Below are positions 27,417 to 35,010 of a stretch of DNA of 64,000 nt, piece after piece. The notes beneath the pieces are model-generated. The model was not told the DNA's origin. It saw only the letters and a list, made by a program, of their open reading frames with translations, and did no database searches. Position numbers and translations under genes: made by a program. The DNA comes from Paraburkholderia sp. BL10I2N1 (GTDB lineage: Bacteria > Pseudomonadota > Gammaproteobacteria > Burkholderiales > Burkholderiaceae): contig NZ_SNWA01000001.1 in assembly GCF_004361815.1 (NCBI RefSeq), forward strand, positions 3,968,001-4,032,000. Reading direction: 5' to 3'. Every line of letters begins with the position of its first letter. The stretch's first letter is position 1.

Positions 27417-28802
27417 TTACTCGCTGTAGAAATTCTGCGCACCGGCAAAATTATCGAATTTCGTGAATTGGCCATGGAACGTGAGCCGAACGGGTCCGAT
27501 CGGACCGTTACGTTGTTTGCCGATGATAATTTCTGCGGTGCCCTTATCCGGGCTGTCCGGGTTGTAGACCTCGTCCCGATAAATAAAGAGAATCACGTCC
27601 GCGTCCTGCTCGATAGCACCCGATTCACGCAAATCCGACATCACCGGCCGCTTGTTGGGCCGCTGCTCAAGACCGCGGTTCAGCTGAGACAGCGCGATCA
27701 CCGGGACGTCGAGTTCCTTCGCCAAACTCTTCAGTGATCGGGAGATTTCCGAAATTTCAGTCGCCCGGTTTTCACCTTGCGACGATCCGCTCATCAGTTG
27801 GAGGTAGTCGATGATGATGAGACCCAGTTTGCCGCATTGACGCGAAAGCCGCCGCGCGCGCGAACGAAGTTCCATCGGATTCAGGCCACCGGTTTCGTCA
27901 ATGAAAATCTGCGCCTCGCTCATCTTCTGCACGGCGTGCGTCAGCTTCGGCCAGTCTTCGTCCGTCAGACGCCCGGTTCGCATGCGGTGCTGATCCAGCC
28001 TGCCGACCGAACCGAGCATACGCATCGTCAGCTGGGTACCCGGCATTTCCATCGAAAACACGGCGACCGGAAGACCATATTCGACCGCCACGTATTCGCC
28101 GACGTTCATCGAAAACGCGGTCTTACCCATCGACGGCCGCCCAGCGACGATGATCAGTTCGCCACCGTGCATGCCCGACGTCATCCTGTCGAGATCAACG
28201 AAGCCCGTCGGCGTGCCAGTCACATCGCTTGAGTTAGCCGTGTGGTACAGGGTGTCGATCCGTTCCACCACCTGCGTCAACAATGGCCCGATTTCGAGAA
28301 AGCCCTGAGTGCCGCGTGCGCCGTCTTCGGCAATCGAAAACACTTTCGATTCAGCCTCGTCGAGCAGTTGCCGGACTTCCTTGCCCTGCGGGTTGAAGGC
28401 ATCGGCGGAAATCTCGTCGGCGACCGAAACGAGGCGCCGCAACACCGCTCGATCCCGCACGATTTCCGCGTAGCGGCGGATATTGGCGGCGCTCGGCGTG
28501 TTTTGCGCGAGCGCGTTCAGATACGCGAGGCCGCCGACCTCCTCCGCCTTGCCGGACGTGCCGAGCGCTTCGTACACAGTGATCACGTCGGCCGGACGCG
28601 TTGCCGCGATCAGCTTGCCGATATGCTCGAAGATGATCCGATGGTCGTAGCGGTAGAAATCGCTCTGAGACAGGAAATCCGCGATGCGGTCCCATGCAGC
28701 GTTATCGAGCAACAAGCCGCCGAGCACGGACTGCTCGGCCTCGATCGAGTGCGGCGGGACTTTCAGCGATTCGAGTTGGGGATCTTTCGACGGTGCGTTC
28801 AT
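27417..28802 (-). CDS. dnaB: Replicative DNA helicase DnaB
   Basis: 461 aa ring helicase that unwinds DNA 5'-3' at the replication fork. N-terminal DnaB domain: VPPHSIEAEQSVLGGLLLDNAAWD. The RecA-like C-terminal domain carries Walker A AGRPSMGKTAFSMN, VFSMEMPGTQLTMRML, Walker B LGLIIIDYLQLM, and the arginine-finger region LSQLNRGLEQRPNKRPVMSDLRESG. It lies downstream of the rpsF operon but is separated from it by a terminator, so it probably has its own promoter. Confidence 0.97.
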   Translation of the reverse strand: MNAPSKDPQLESLKVPPHSIEAEQSVLGGLLLDNAAWDRIADFLSQSDFYRYDHRIIFEHIGKLIAATRPADVITVYEALGTSGKAEEVGGLAYLNALAQNTPSAANIRRYAEIVRDRAVLRRLVSVADEISADAFNPQGKEVRQLLDEAESKVFSIAEDGARGTQGFLEIGPLLTQVVERIDTLYHTANSSDVTGTPTGFVDLDRMTSGMHGGELIIVAGRPSMGKTAFSMNVGEYVAVEYGLPVAVFSMEMPGTQLTMRMLGSVGRLDQHRMRTGRLTDEDWPKLTHAVQKMSEAQIFIDETGGLNPMELRSRARRLSRQCGKLGLIIIDYLQLMSGSSQGENRATEISEISRSLKSLAKELDVPVIALSQLNRGLEQRPNKRPVMSDLRESGAIEQDADVILFIYRDEVYNPDSPDKGTAEIIIGKQRNGPIGPVRLTFHGQFTKFDNFAGAQNFYSE

Positions 28803-28853
28803 GGAGACGAATTATCGGGCAAATGCGGTTATCAGGAAACCGGAACGCGGAAA

Positions 28854-28893
28854 CAAAAAAACGGGAGCCGGTTGCCCGACTCCCGCTTTTTTT
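28854..28893. terminator. Bidirectional terminator between rplI and dnaB
   Basis: CGGGAG...CTCCCG stem with A7 on the left and T7 on the right, so it can terminate in both directions. On the minus strand it closes the rpsF-priB-rpsR-rplI operon, 34 bases after the rplI stop. Confidence 0.85.
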
Positions 28894-28926
28894 GCCAGAA
28901 ACGACCTGGCGAATACTGCCCGGTAC

Positions 28927-29379
28927 TTAGACGTGTTCGCCCAGCACCGACACCGTCACGTCGACTAGAACATCGGTGTGCAGCGAAATCTGCACCGGAT
29001 GATCGCCGACCATTTTCAGCGGGCCTTCCGGCAGACGCACTTGAGCCTTTTCCACTGTGAAGCCTTGCTTGACCAGTGCGTCAGCGATGTCGGCGTTTGT
29101 CACCGAGCCGAACAGACGGCCGTCGACGCCAGCCTTCTGGCCAATCTGAACGGTCGAGCCGGCCATCTTTTCGCCTTGAGCCTGAGCGGCTGCCAGCTTT
29201 TCAGCAGCAACCTTTTCCAGTTCTGCACGGCGGACTTCGAATTCAGCGATCGCTTCCTTCGTTGCACGGCGAGCCTGCTTTTTCGGGATCAGGAAGTTAC
29301 GTGCGTAACCGTCCTTCACCTTGACGATGTCGCCGAGATTGCCCAGGTTGACGACTTTTTCGAGAAGAATGATTTGCAT
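28927..29379 (-). CDS. rplI: 50S ribosomal protein L9
   Basis: 150 aa: [36 protein letters not shown], the L9 N-terminal domain, followed by the long connecting helix rich in Ala/Glu/Lys and the C-terminal domain ([23 protein letters not shown]). AAGGAG lies ahead of the ATG. L9 binds 23S rRNA domain V at the base of the L1 stalk. It is the last gene of the rpsF operon. Confidence 0.98.
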   Translation of the reverse strand: MQIILLEKVVNLGNLGDIVKVKDGYARNFLIPKKQARRATKEAIAEFEVRRAELEKVAAEKLAAAQAQGEKMAGSTVQIGQKAGVDGRLFGSVTNADIADALVKQGFTVEKAQVRLPEGPLKMVGDHPVQISLHTDVLVDVTVSVLGEHV

Positions 29380-29406
29380 TCGGATGCTCCTTGTTGCGTC
29401 GTCGGG

Positions 29407-29682
29407 TTAGGCCTTGTGCTGGTCGGTGTACGGCATGAGCGCGAGGAAACGTGCGCGCTTGATTGCCGTATCCAACTGGCGTTGATAGTGCGACTTCGTA
29501 CCCGTAAGACGCGCCGGCGTGATCTTGCCGTTTTCGCCGATGAAGTCCTTCAGCGTTTCGAGGTCCTTGTAGTCGATCTGGTCGACGCCAGCGGCCGTGA
29601 AACGGCAGAACTTCTTGCGCTTGAAGAGCGGATTTTGTTGCTGACGACGCTTGTCGAATTTCTTACCAGTCGGGCGGGGCAT
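29407..29682 (-). CDS. rpsR: 30S ribosomal protein S18
   Basis: 91 aa. The start [28 protein letters not shown] is used; the frame stays open further upstream but overlaps priB. The core is [26 protein letters not shown], then [24 protein letters not shown]18 pairs with S6 on the platform of the 30S subunit. The start is 2 bases after the priB stop. Confidence 0.98.
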   Translation of the reverse strand: MPRPTGKKFDKRRQQQNPLFKRKKFCRFTAAGVDQIDYKDLETLKDFIGENGKITPARLTGTKSHYQRQLDTAIKRARFLALMPYTDQHKA

Positions 29683-29684
29683 GT

Positions 29685-29984
29685 TCAGTCCTTTCCAATG
29701 TCCTGCAATTCTGTGATGTGAAATACCAGGGTTCTGGCGTTGCGGCTCTTTTTTGCCAGGAAGCCGGTGAAGAGCGTTTCGACGCCCATCGCACAGCTTT
29801 CCAGCTTGCCGCTCGCCTCGCCGGCGGCCACCGCCGACATCGTCAGTTCGACCTGCCGTGCAATACCGGCTTCGACGACTTCGGTGCGGTGATGCAACGT
29901 ACAACCTGCAATCGGAACGCCAGCGGGGGTATACCGCACCGGTTCGCGTTCAACGACGCTGGCCATGAGTTGCAGCCTGTTCAT
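29685..29984 (-). CDS. priB: Primosomal replication protein N (PriB)
   Basis: 99 aa OB-fold single-stranded DNA-binding protein of the PriA restart primosome: [40 protein letters not shown], then [22 protein letters not shown]. Its position between rpsF and rpsR is the standard beta/gamma-proteobacterial arrangement, and the gaps are 46 and 2 bases. Confidence 0.95.
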   Translation of the reverse strand: MNRLQLMASVVEREPVRYTPAGVPIAGCTLHHRTEVVEAGIARQVELTMSAVAAGEASGKLESCAMGVETLFTGFLAKKSRNARTLVFHITELQDIGKD

Positions 29985-30030
29985 GAGAGCGACGCGAGTT
30001 TTCCGTAACCTGGTAGCTTAAATAACTGTA

Positions 30031-30405
30031 TTAAGCCTGCGCTTCGGATGCTTGCGTAGCAGCCGACTTCTTGGCTTCTTCGCGCTGCACTTCCTTCATC
30101 ATCGGCGACGGACCGGTTTCGGCCTTCTTCATCTTGACGATGAGGTGGCGCAGAACCGCGTCGTTGAACTTGAACGCATGTTCGAGTTCGTCGAGCGTAG
30201 CCTGGTCGCACTCGATGTTCATGCAGACGTAGTGAGCCTTCGCGAGTTTCTCGATCATGTAGGCCAGTTGGCGACGGCCCCAGTCTTCGATGCGGTGGAT
30301 CTGGCCACCGTGCGACGTGATCGTGCTCTTGTAACGCTCGATCATAGCGGGCACCTGCTCGCTCTGATCGGGATGCACGATAAAGACGATTTCATAATGA
30401 CGCAT
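30031..30405 (-). CDS. rpsF: 30S ribosomal protein S6
   Basis: 124 aa starting [29 protein letters not shown], with AAGGAG ahead of the ATG. The frame is open 30 codons upstream, but that part covers the leader hairpin. Core: [35 protein letters not shown]. The C-terminal ~20 residues are a Lys/Glu/Ala-rich tail. It heads the rpsF-priB-rpsR-rplI operon. Confidence 0.98.
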   Translation of the reverse strand: MRHYEIVFIVHPDQSEQVPAMIERYKSTITSHGGQIHRIEDWGRRQLAYMIEKLAKAHYVCMNIECDQATLDELEHAFKFNDAVLRHLIVKMKKAETGPSPMMKEVQREEAKKSAATQASEAQA

Positions 30406-30426
30406 ACACACTCCTTGTGGATTAAA

Positions 30427-30454
30427 GCCACCCGGGCGTCGGAACCGGTGTGGC
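30427..30454 (-). promoter_or_regulatory. rpsF leader hairpin, candidate S6:S18 binding RNA motif
   Basis: On the minus strand a hairpin with GCCAC/GTGGC base pairing encloses ACCGG, TTCCGACG and CCGG, 21 bases before the rpsF start codon. Leaders of rpsF in many bacteria contain a hairpin with conserved CCG bases that mimics the 16S site of the S6:S18 complex and mediates autoregulation. The position and the CCG content fit; the fold was judged by eye only. Confidence 0.45.
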
Positions 30455-30641
30455 AAGTGAGAAGCCGGAGAGTGTAACCCGAATGGGGTCAGCACGCAAG
30501 GTGTGCGTTGAATTTCCGTGCTGATTCGGCCGTGTTTTCAACGGCTTAGGAGCCAAAGCGGCCCCGGTCGCGCGCAAAGGCCACGCTTTTCCGTGACGCC
30601 AGCCCCAGGCACCGCCTGCCACACTGGCTGCCGGACGCCGG

Positions 30642-31493
30642 TCAGCCCGGCATTTCGCCCCGCGCGCCGCCGTGCAGACGGGCGTTCAGCGCCACCTTGA
30701 ACGCCGCCAGCGAGTCAGGCGCGGCATCCGTGATCGCCCACCACACCATGCCGTCGTCACGCCAGCGGGCGAGCGAGTATCCGTCGCGAACAACCGTCGA
30801 CGCTGGACTTTCTGCACCCGGGTCGGTCTCGGGGAAGACGTACACGTCGAGGACGTGCTTGCGGTAATGGTACGTCAGCACCGCCACCCGGCGATGTCCG
30901 ACGTAGTCCAGCCGTCCGCCCACCAGCGTAAAGCCGCTCGCGGCCAGATCCTCGACCGGCGGTGCATAGTCGAGCCGCCCGTTGAACCACGGCTTTACTG
31001 TGTGCTGGTCGGAGGAAACGACATCGATCTCCCGCCCCGACAACTGCGCTCGCACATGGCTCGCGACGAGTTCATCGACAAGCGGCCCCGCGTCGGCCGG
31101 ACGTCGCAGCGTCAACGTGACACCGGCGACCACGGCGCACAGCGCGATCAGCAGCGTGGCGAGCCAGCCGGCGCCGACCGTGTCGCCCGCCGGCGCGCCG
31201 AATATGCCGCCACCCAGCCCGCGCGCGCCGCCAAACAAAGGGAACCGCCAACGTCGGCGCCGCTGCGGCAACGAGGTCGGCGGCAGATCGGCGACGATGC
31301 GAGCCCGCAGCGCATCTGACGCGCGATGATAGTTCGCCTGACGGACGTTACGGCTAACCGCCCGAACGATCCCCGCCTCGCGACGGCATGCTTGGCACCC
31401 GTCGATGTGCTGCTGGACGCGCCGGTCGTCAGCCGCCGAAAGTTCGCAATCGGCGCTCGCATCAAGCAGAGGACGCGCTTCCTTACAGTCCAT
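30642..31493 (-). CDS. Zinc-finger anti-sigma factor, membrane-bound
   Basis: 283 aa. The start MDCKEARPLLDASADCELSAADDRRVQQHIDGCQACRRE gives a ZAS domain with the His29-x3-Cys33-x2-Cys36 motif that grips an ECF sigma factor. A single membrane helix lies at ~110-129 (WLATLLIALCAVVAGVTLTL). The remaining ~150 residues would be periplasmic, ending GFTLVGGRLDYVGHRRVAVLTYHY and WWAITDAAPDSLAAFKVAL, similar to other anti-sigma sensor domains. The start overlaps the sigma-factor stop by 11 bases. It probably holds the sigma factor at the membrane until an envelope signal releases it. Confidence 0.88.
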   Translation of the reverse strand: MDCKEARPLLDASADCELSAADDRRVQQHIDGCQACRREAGIVRAVSRNVRQANYHRASDALRARIVADLPPTSLPQRRRRWRFPLFGGARGLGGGIFGAPAGDTVGAGWLATLLIALCAVVAGVTLTLRRPADAGPLVDELVASHVRAQLSGREIDVVSSDQHTVKPWFNGRLDYAPPVEDLAASGFTLVGGRLDYVGHRRVAVLTYHYRKHVLDVYVFPETDPGAESPASTVVRDGYSLARWRDDGMVWWAITDAAPDSLAAFKVALNARLHGGARGEMPG

Positions 31494-32415
31494 CCGGCGC
31501 CTCCCCGTTCGTGCGGGCCACTCCGCCGCTCTGGTCGGCGAGGCCATCCGGCGCGCGTCCCCGGAGCGAGGACCGTGTACCTCCCGGCTGCCCCGTCTGC
31601 GCGCCGGACAAACCGGTCTGCGCGTCAGGCGCAGTTCCTGTTGCGCCGCGCACAGGTGCTTGCGATCGAGCCGCGTCCCATTCATCCCGGCCCCGGCCAT
31701 CGTGTCCGCACGAAGCATCGAGTGGCAATCCGGCCTGGTTGCCATTCACGTCGACGTCGTCGGCGTGGCTGCCTGGCTGCCGCGCTGCCGGGGCGCCTTC
31801 ATCATTCCCTGCTGCGGCGCCCTTTCGCTGCCGCGCCGGTCCGGACTCGCGCGCCTCGAGCGCGGTCAACGCCGCGGCCAGCTTGCGACGGCCGCGCGCA
31901 AGCCGCGACATCACCGTGCCGACCGGCAGATCGGCAATCGTCGCGATCTCCCGATAGCTCAACTCCTCCAGCTCCCGCAGAATCAGCACCTCGCGATACT
32001 CGACCGGCAACCGCTCCAGCGCGGCGTGCACGAGTCGGCTGTCTTCCTCGCGGATCGCCAAGGTCTGCGGATCGACGCTCGCGGGACTCCAGCCGTCGAT
32101 GGCGGCCTCTTCCTGCGAGTCGTCGAATCCGCCCACTTCGTGCGCCGACGCACGCCGGCGCCACTCCGTGTACCACGTGCGCCGCACGATCGCGAGCAGC
32201 CACGGGCGAGCACTGTCGCCACGGAAGGTATCGAAGAAGCGGAACGCGCGCATAAAGGCTTCCTGAACGACGTCGTCAGCGTCGCTGGCATTGCCGCACA
32301 ACCAGCGCGCAAGGTTGTAGGCGGCATCGAGATGCGGTAGCGCCAGTTGCTGGAACCGTCGACTGCGCGCGGCCTGGTCGTACGTTCCAGCAGCGTTTCT
32401 TTCGGTCTCACCCAC
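31483..32415 (-). CDS. ECF RNA polymerase sigma factor with long C-terminal extension
   Basis: 310 aa from a GTG with GGGAGGG seven bases upstream; the longer open frame upstream crosses the promoter and is rejected. Sigma2: LPHLDAAYNLARWLCGNASDADDVVQEAFMRAFRFFDTF, residues ~26-65. Sigma4: LERLPVEYREVLILRELEELSYREIATIADLPVGTVMSRLARGRRKL, ~133-180. ECF factors normally stop near 190 residues; this one continues ~120 residues of hydrophilic Gly/Ala/Arg/Asp-rich sequence up to the overlap with the anti-sigma gene. The tail may be disordered or a by-product of the overlap. Confidence 0.88.
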   Translation of the reverse strand: MGETERNAAGTYDQAARSRRFQQLALPHLDAAYNLARWLCGNASDADDVVQEAFMRAFRFFDTFRGDSARPWLLAIVRRTWYTEWRRRASAHEVGGFDDSQEEAAIDGWSPASVDPQTLAIREEDSRLVHAALERLPVEYREVLILRELEELSYREIATIADLPVGTVMSRLARGRRKLAAALTALEARESGPARQRKGAAAGNDEGAPAARQPGSHADDVDVNGNQAGLPLDASCGHDGRGRDEWDAARSQAPVRGATGTAPDAQTGLSGAQTGQPGGTRSSLRGRAPDGLADQSGGVARTNGEAPDGL

Positions 32416-32444
32416 GCAGGCCCTCCCGGCTTTACGGCTGCAAT

Positions 32445-32469
32445 ACCGGCCATCCGTCAAGTTTATTCC
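32445..32469 (-). promoter_or_regulatory. Probable autoregulated ECF promoter of the sigma/anti-sigma operon
   Basis: On the minus strand GGAATAAA (32462-32469) is followed by 12 bases and CCGGT (32445-32449). The GTG start of the sigma gene is 30 bases downstream. The same elements at the same spacing occur on the opposite strand in this spacer. Confidence 0.7.
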
Positions 32470-32501
32470 CGCTTTCTCGCGCGGCAGGCACAAATAAATC
32501 C

Positions 32502-32526
32502 GGAATAAAATTCGCCTCGCGCCGGT
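32502..32526 (+). promoter_or_regulatory. Probable ECF-dependent promoter of the metallophosphoesterase-cupredoxin operon
   Basis: GGAATAAA (32502-32509), 12 bases, CCGGT (32522-32526). It is identical in both elements and in spacing to the promoter on the other strand, which is what an ECF sigma factor controlling itself and its neighbours would need. The start codon is 33 bases further on. Confidence 0.7.
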
Positions 32527-32559
32527 CGACAGGAAATGCTCACCCCATGAGGAGCCGCC

Positions 32560-33456
32560 ATGACGACCCGCCTGAACCAGCTCAAACGGCGCGATTTTTT
32601 GCGCCTTGCCGCCTTCGGCGGCGCAGCCCTCGCGTCCGCCCTGCCCGGCTGGACGTACGGGCGCGACGACGATTTCTTCTTCGTGCAGCTCTCCGATGCC
32701 CACTGGGGTTTCGAAGGCCCGGCCGTCAATCCCGACGCGAAGGGTACGCTGCCCAAAGCGATCGCCGCGGTAAACGCTCTACCCACCGCGCCGGATTTCG
32801 TCATCTTCACCGGCGACCTGACGCACACCACCGACGACACCGCCGTGCGCCACGAGCGCATGCGCCAGTTCCAGTCGATCGTCAGCAAGCTCAACGTCAA
32901 GCCGCTCTACCTGATGCCGGGCGAGCACGACGCGAGCCTCGACAACGGCGCGGCGTATCGCGAGCATTTCGGCGACACGCACTACACGTTCGACCATAAG
33001 GGCGTGCATTTCATCACGCTCGACAACGTGTCCGATCCAGCGGGCAAGGTCGGCGCCGAACAGATCGCGTGGCTTGCCGCCGATCTGGCGCAGCAGCCTG
33101 AACACGCGCGCATTGTCGTGTTCACGCACCGGCCGCTCTTCGATCTCGCGCCGCAGTGGGACTGGGCGACGCGGGACGGCGCACAGGTCATCGACGTTCT
33201 TGCGCAGCACTACAACGTCACCGTGTTCTACGGTCACATCCATCAGGAGAATCATGCGATGACGGGAAACATCGCGCACCACTCGGCGCGCTCGCTGATG
33301 TTTCCGCTGCCCGCGCCGGGGTCGCAGCCAAAGCGCCTGCCGGTGCCGTGGGACGCGTCCGCGCCTTATCGGGGGCTCGGCTGGCGGCAGATCGAAGTGG
33401 GCGGGACGGCCGGCGCGTTTGCGCTCAATGAAATGCCGATCCGCGACATCTCGTGA
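32560..33456 (+). CDS. Tat-exported metallophosphoesterase
   Basis: 298 aa. The ATG follows GAGGAG. A twin-arginine signal peptide is evident (LKRRDFLRLAAFGGAALASALPG). The calcineurin-like phosphoesterase motifs appear in order: QLSDAHW (Asp and His metal ligands), FTGDLTHT, MPGEHD (in place of GNHD), FTHRPLF and YGHIHQENH. It should be a periplasmic di-metal phosphoesterase; the substrate is unknown. The stop overlaps the upstream region of the cupredoxin gene, whose start is 11 bases later. Its promoter matches that of the divergent ECF sigma operon. Confidence 0.85.
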   Translation: MTTRLNQLKRRDFLRLAAFGGAALASALPGWTYGRDDDFFFVQLSDAHWGFEGPAVNPDAKGTLPKAIAAVNALPTAPDFVIFTGDLTHTTDDTAVRHERMRQFQSIVSKLNVKPLYLMPGEHDASLDNGAAYREHFGDTHYTFDHKGVHFITLDNVSDPAGKVGAEQIAWLAADLAQQPEHARIVVFTHRPLFDLAPQWDWATRDGAQVIDVLAQHYNVTVFYGHIHQENHAMTGNIAHHSARSLMFPLPAPGSQPKRLPVPWDASAPYRGLGWRQIEVGGTAGAFALNEMPIRDIS

Positions 33457-33467
33457 GGAGACCGACC

Positions 33468-33857
33468 ATGCACGCAAACGCAAGCCTCGGGGATCAAACG
33501 CGCGTCACGCGTCGCCACTGGTTGATGCTCGCAGGTGCAGGCGCGGTCACGGCGCTGATCCGCTTCGATGCCAAAGCTGCGGAGCCGCGCGTCATCAAGG
33601 TTCATGCGCGCAGATTCACGTTCACGCCGAACCGCATTACGCTCGCGCCTCACGAACAGGTCATCTTCGAAGTCACTGCTGAGGATACCGTGATGGGGTT
33701 CTCGGTTCCGCAGTTCGGCGTGCGCGCCGACGTGCCGCCGGGCGCGACCGTGCGTGTGCCGGCTCAGGCCGCCGAGGCGGGCAACGTCGAATTTCTGTGC
33801 GACATCTTCTGCGGCTCGGGGCACGAAACGATGAACGGCACAATCGTCGTCGGCTGA
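33468..33857 (+). CDS. CuA-like cupredoxin-domain protein, exported
   Basis: 129 aa. The ATG at 33468 is preceded by GAGGAG; an in-frame GTG at 33453 is an alternative. The signal peptide has TRRHWLMLAGAGAVTALIRF, a possible Tat signal, with likely cleavage near AKA-AEP. The C-terminal motif CDIFCGSGHETM (Cys111, Cys115, His119, Met122) is the Cys-x3-Cys-x3-His-x2-Met pattern of the dinuclear CuA site in cytochrome oxidase subunit II. The first CuA histidine, expected where subunit II reads His-Ser-Phe/Trp before the Pro-x-Phe-Gly-Val motif, is Met76 here (VMGFSVPQFGVRAD). It probably binds copper with altered ligands, as a metallochaperone or electron carrier. Confidence 0.8.
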   Translation: MHANASLGDQTRVTRRHWLMLAGAGAVTALIRFDAKAAEPRVIKVHARRFTFTPNRITLAPHEQVIFEVTAEDTVMGFSVPQFGVRADVPPGATVRVPAQAAEAGNVEFLCDIFCGSGHETMNGTIVVG

Positions 33858-33897
33858 AGGATGGGGCGGGCGTGATGCGAGGCTGCGGCAGCCCGCG

Positions 33898-34815
33898 TCA
33901 CGCCACGCCGCTCCAGTAGCCCGGACGCGCGTACACCTCTTTCAGATAGTCGATGAAGTACCGCACCCTTGCCGGCACATAACGCTGCTGCGGATAGACG
34001 GCGAGGATGTCGTAATCGGGCAGTGCGAATTCGTCGAGGACGGTTTCGAGTTCGCCACGTGCAATCTGCTGCTGCACCTCCCAGGTCGAACGCCAGCCGA
34101 GACCGAGCCCTTCCGCCACCCAGCGGTGCAGCAGTTCGCCGTCGTTGCAGTCGAGCGTGCCGCCGACGCGCACCGTCGCGAGCTTGCCGTTGCGTCGAAA
34201 GTACCAGCCGCGGTTCTGGCCGCCCTGCAGGTTGAACGCGAGACAGTTGTGCTGTGGAAGGTCTTCGAGCGTCTTTGGCCGCCCGTGCCGGCGGAAATAT
34301 TCGGGCGTGCCGCACACCACCCGCCGGTTCGACGCGAGCTTCACCGCGACGAAATTCGGATCGACCGCCCCGCCAATCCGAATCGACAGGTCATAGCCTT
34401 CGCGCACGAGATCGACCACGCGATCCGTCAGATTGAACGAAAGCTGCAGTTCCGGCTTGTCGGACAAAAACGCGGGCGCGAGCGGGGCAACATGTTTGCG
34501 GCCAAAAGCCGCCGGCGCCGAGACGATCAGGTGCCCCGTCACTGCGCGCCGTCCGGCCGTCAGTTCGTTTTCCGCCTGATCCCATTCGGTGAGAAGCCCG
34601 CGGCACCGCTCGAGAAATGCCGCGCCTTCTTCGCTGACCACGAGCCGCCGGGTCGAGCGATACATCAGCTTCACGCCAAGCCGCTTCTCGAGCGCGTCGA
34701 TGCGCCGGCCGAGAATCACCGGCGACACGCCCTCTTCCAGCGCGGCGGAGGCAAGGCTGCCCGCGTCGGCGACGCGCACGAAGGTCTCGATCTGCTTGAA
34801 GCGGTCCATGGTCAT
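33898..34815 (-). CDS. LysR family transcriptional regulator
   Basis: 305 aa. N-terminal winged HTH (MDRFKQIETFVRVADAGSLASAALEEGVSPVILGRRIDALEKRLG), then a periplasmic-binding-like effector domain (GHLIVSAPAAFGRKHVAPL; VREGYDLSIRIGGAVDPNFVAVKLASNRRVVCGTPEYF). This subgroup (CrgA/AaeR-like) often controls divergently transcribed genes. The neighbour read the other way is the gcl-hyi-glxR operon, so it is a candidate regulator of glyoxylate use. It is convergent to the cupredoxin gene. Confidence 0.85.
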   Translation of the reverse strand: MTMDRFKQIETFVRVADAGSLASAALEEGVSPVILGRRIDALEKRLGVKLMYRSTRRLVVSEEGAAFLERCRGLLTEWDQAENELTAGRRAVTGHLIVSAPAAFGRKHVAPLAPAFLSDKPELQLSFNLTDRVVDLVREGYDLSIRIGGAVDPNFVAVKLASNRRVVCGTPEYFRRHGRPKTLEDLPQHNCLAFNLQGGQNRGWYFRRNGKLATVRVGGTLDCNDGELLHRWVAEGLGLGWRSTWEVQQQIARGELETVLDEFALPDYDILAVYPQQRYVPARVRYFIDYLKEVYARPGYWSGVA

Positions 34816-34933
34816 CTCCAGCCTTGCCTGGCGGTGGTGGCAGCAAACGCCCGGTCATCCCGCGCCTGATGGGCCCCACCGCATTCAGTACTTTTTGTTT
34901 CGAAATAAGCGACCTGAACGGATCTTATCAAAC

Positions 34934-34952
34934 CTTTAGGTGAAGCTTAAAG
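34934..34952. promoter_or_regulatory. Inverted repeat in the LysR-gcl divergent spacer
   Basis: CTTTA-N9-TAAAG, 59 bases before the gcl start. An AT-rich TTTCGAAA palindrome also lies at 34898-34905. Either could be the LysR-type binding site; the motif is short, so chance is possible. Confidence 0.35.
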
Positions 34953-35010
34953 TGCCTCTCAACAGCCTTCACCGGCGATTCCAGGCATTCCAGACATTGA
35001 GGAGACAACC

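Noticed and set aside
31326..32340. Several long plus-strand frames across the sigma and anti-sigma genes
   Set aside because: They read through both conserved genes in antisense and are Arg/Pro-rich without motifs.
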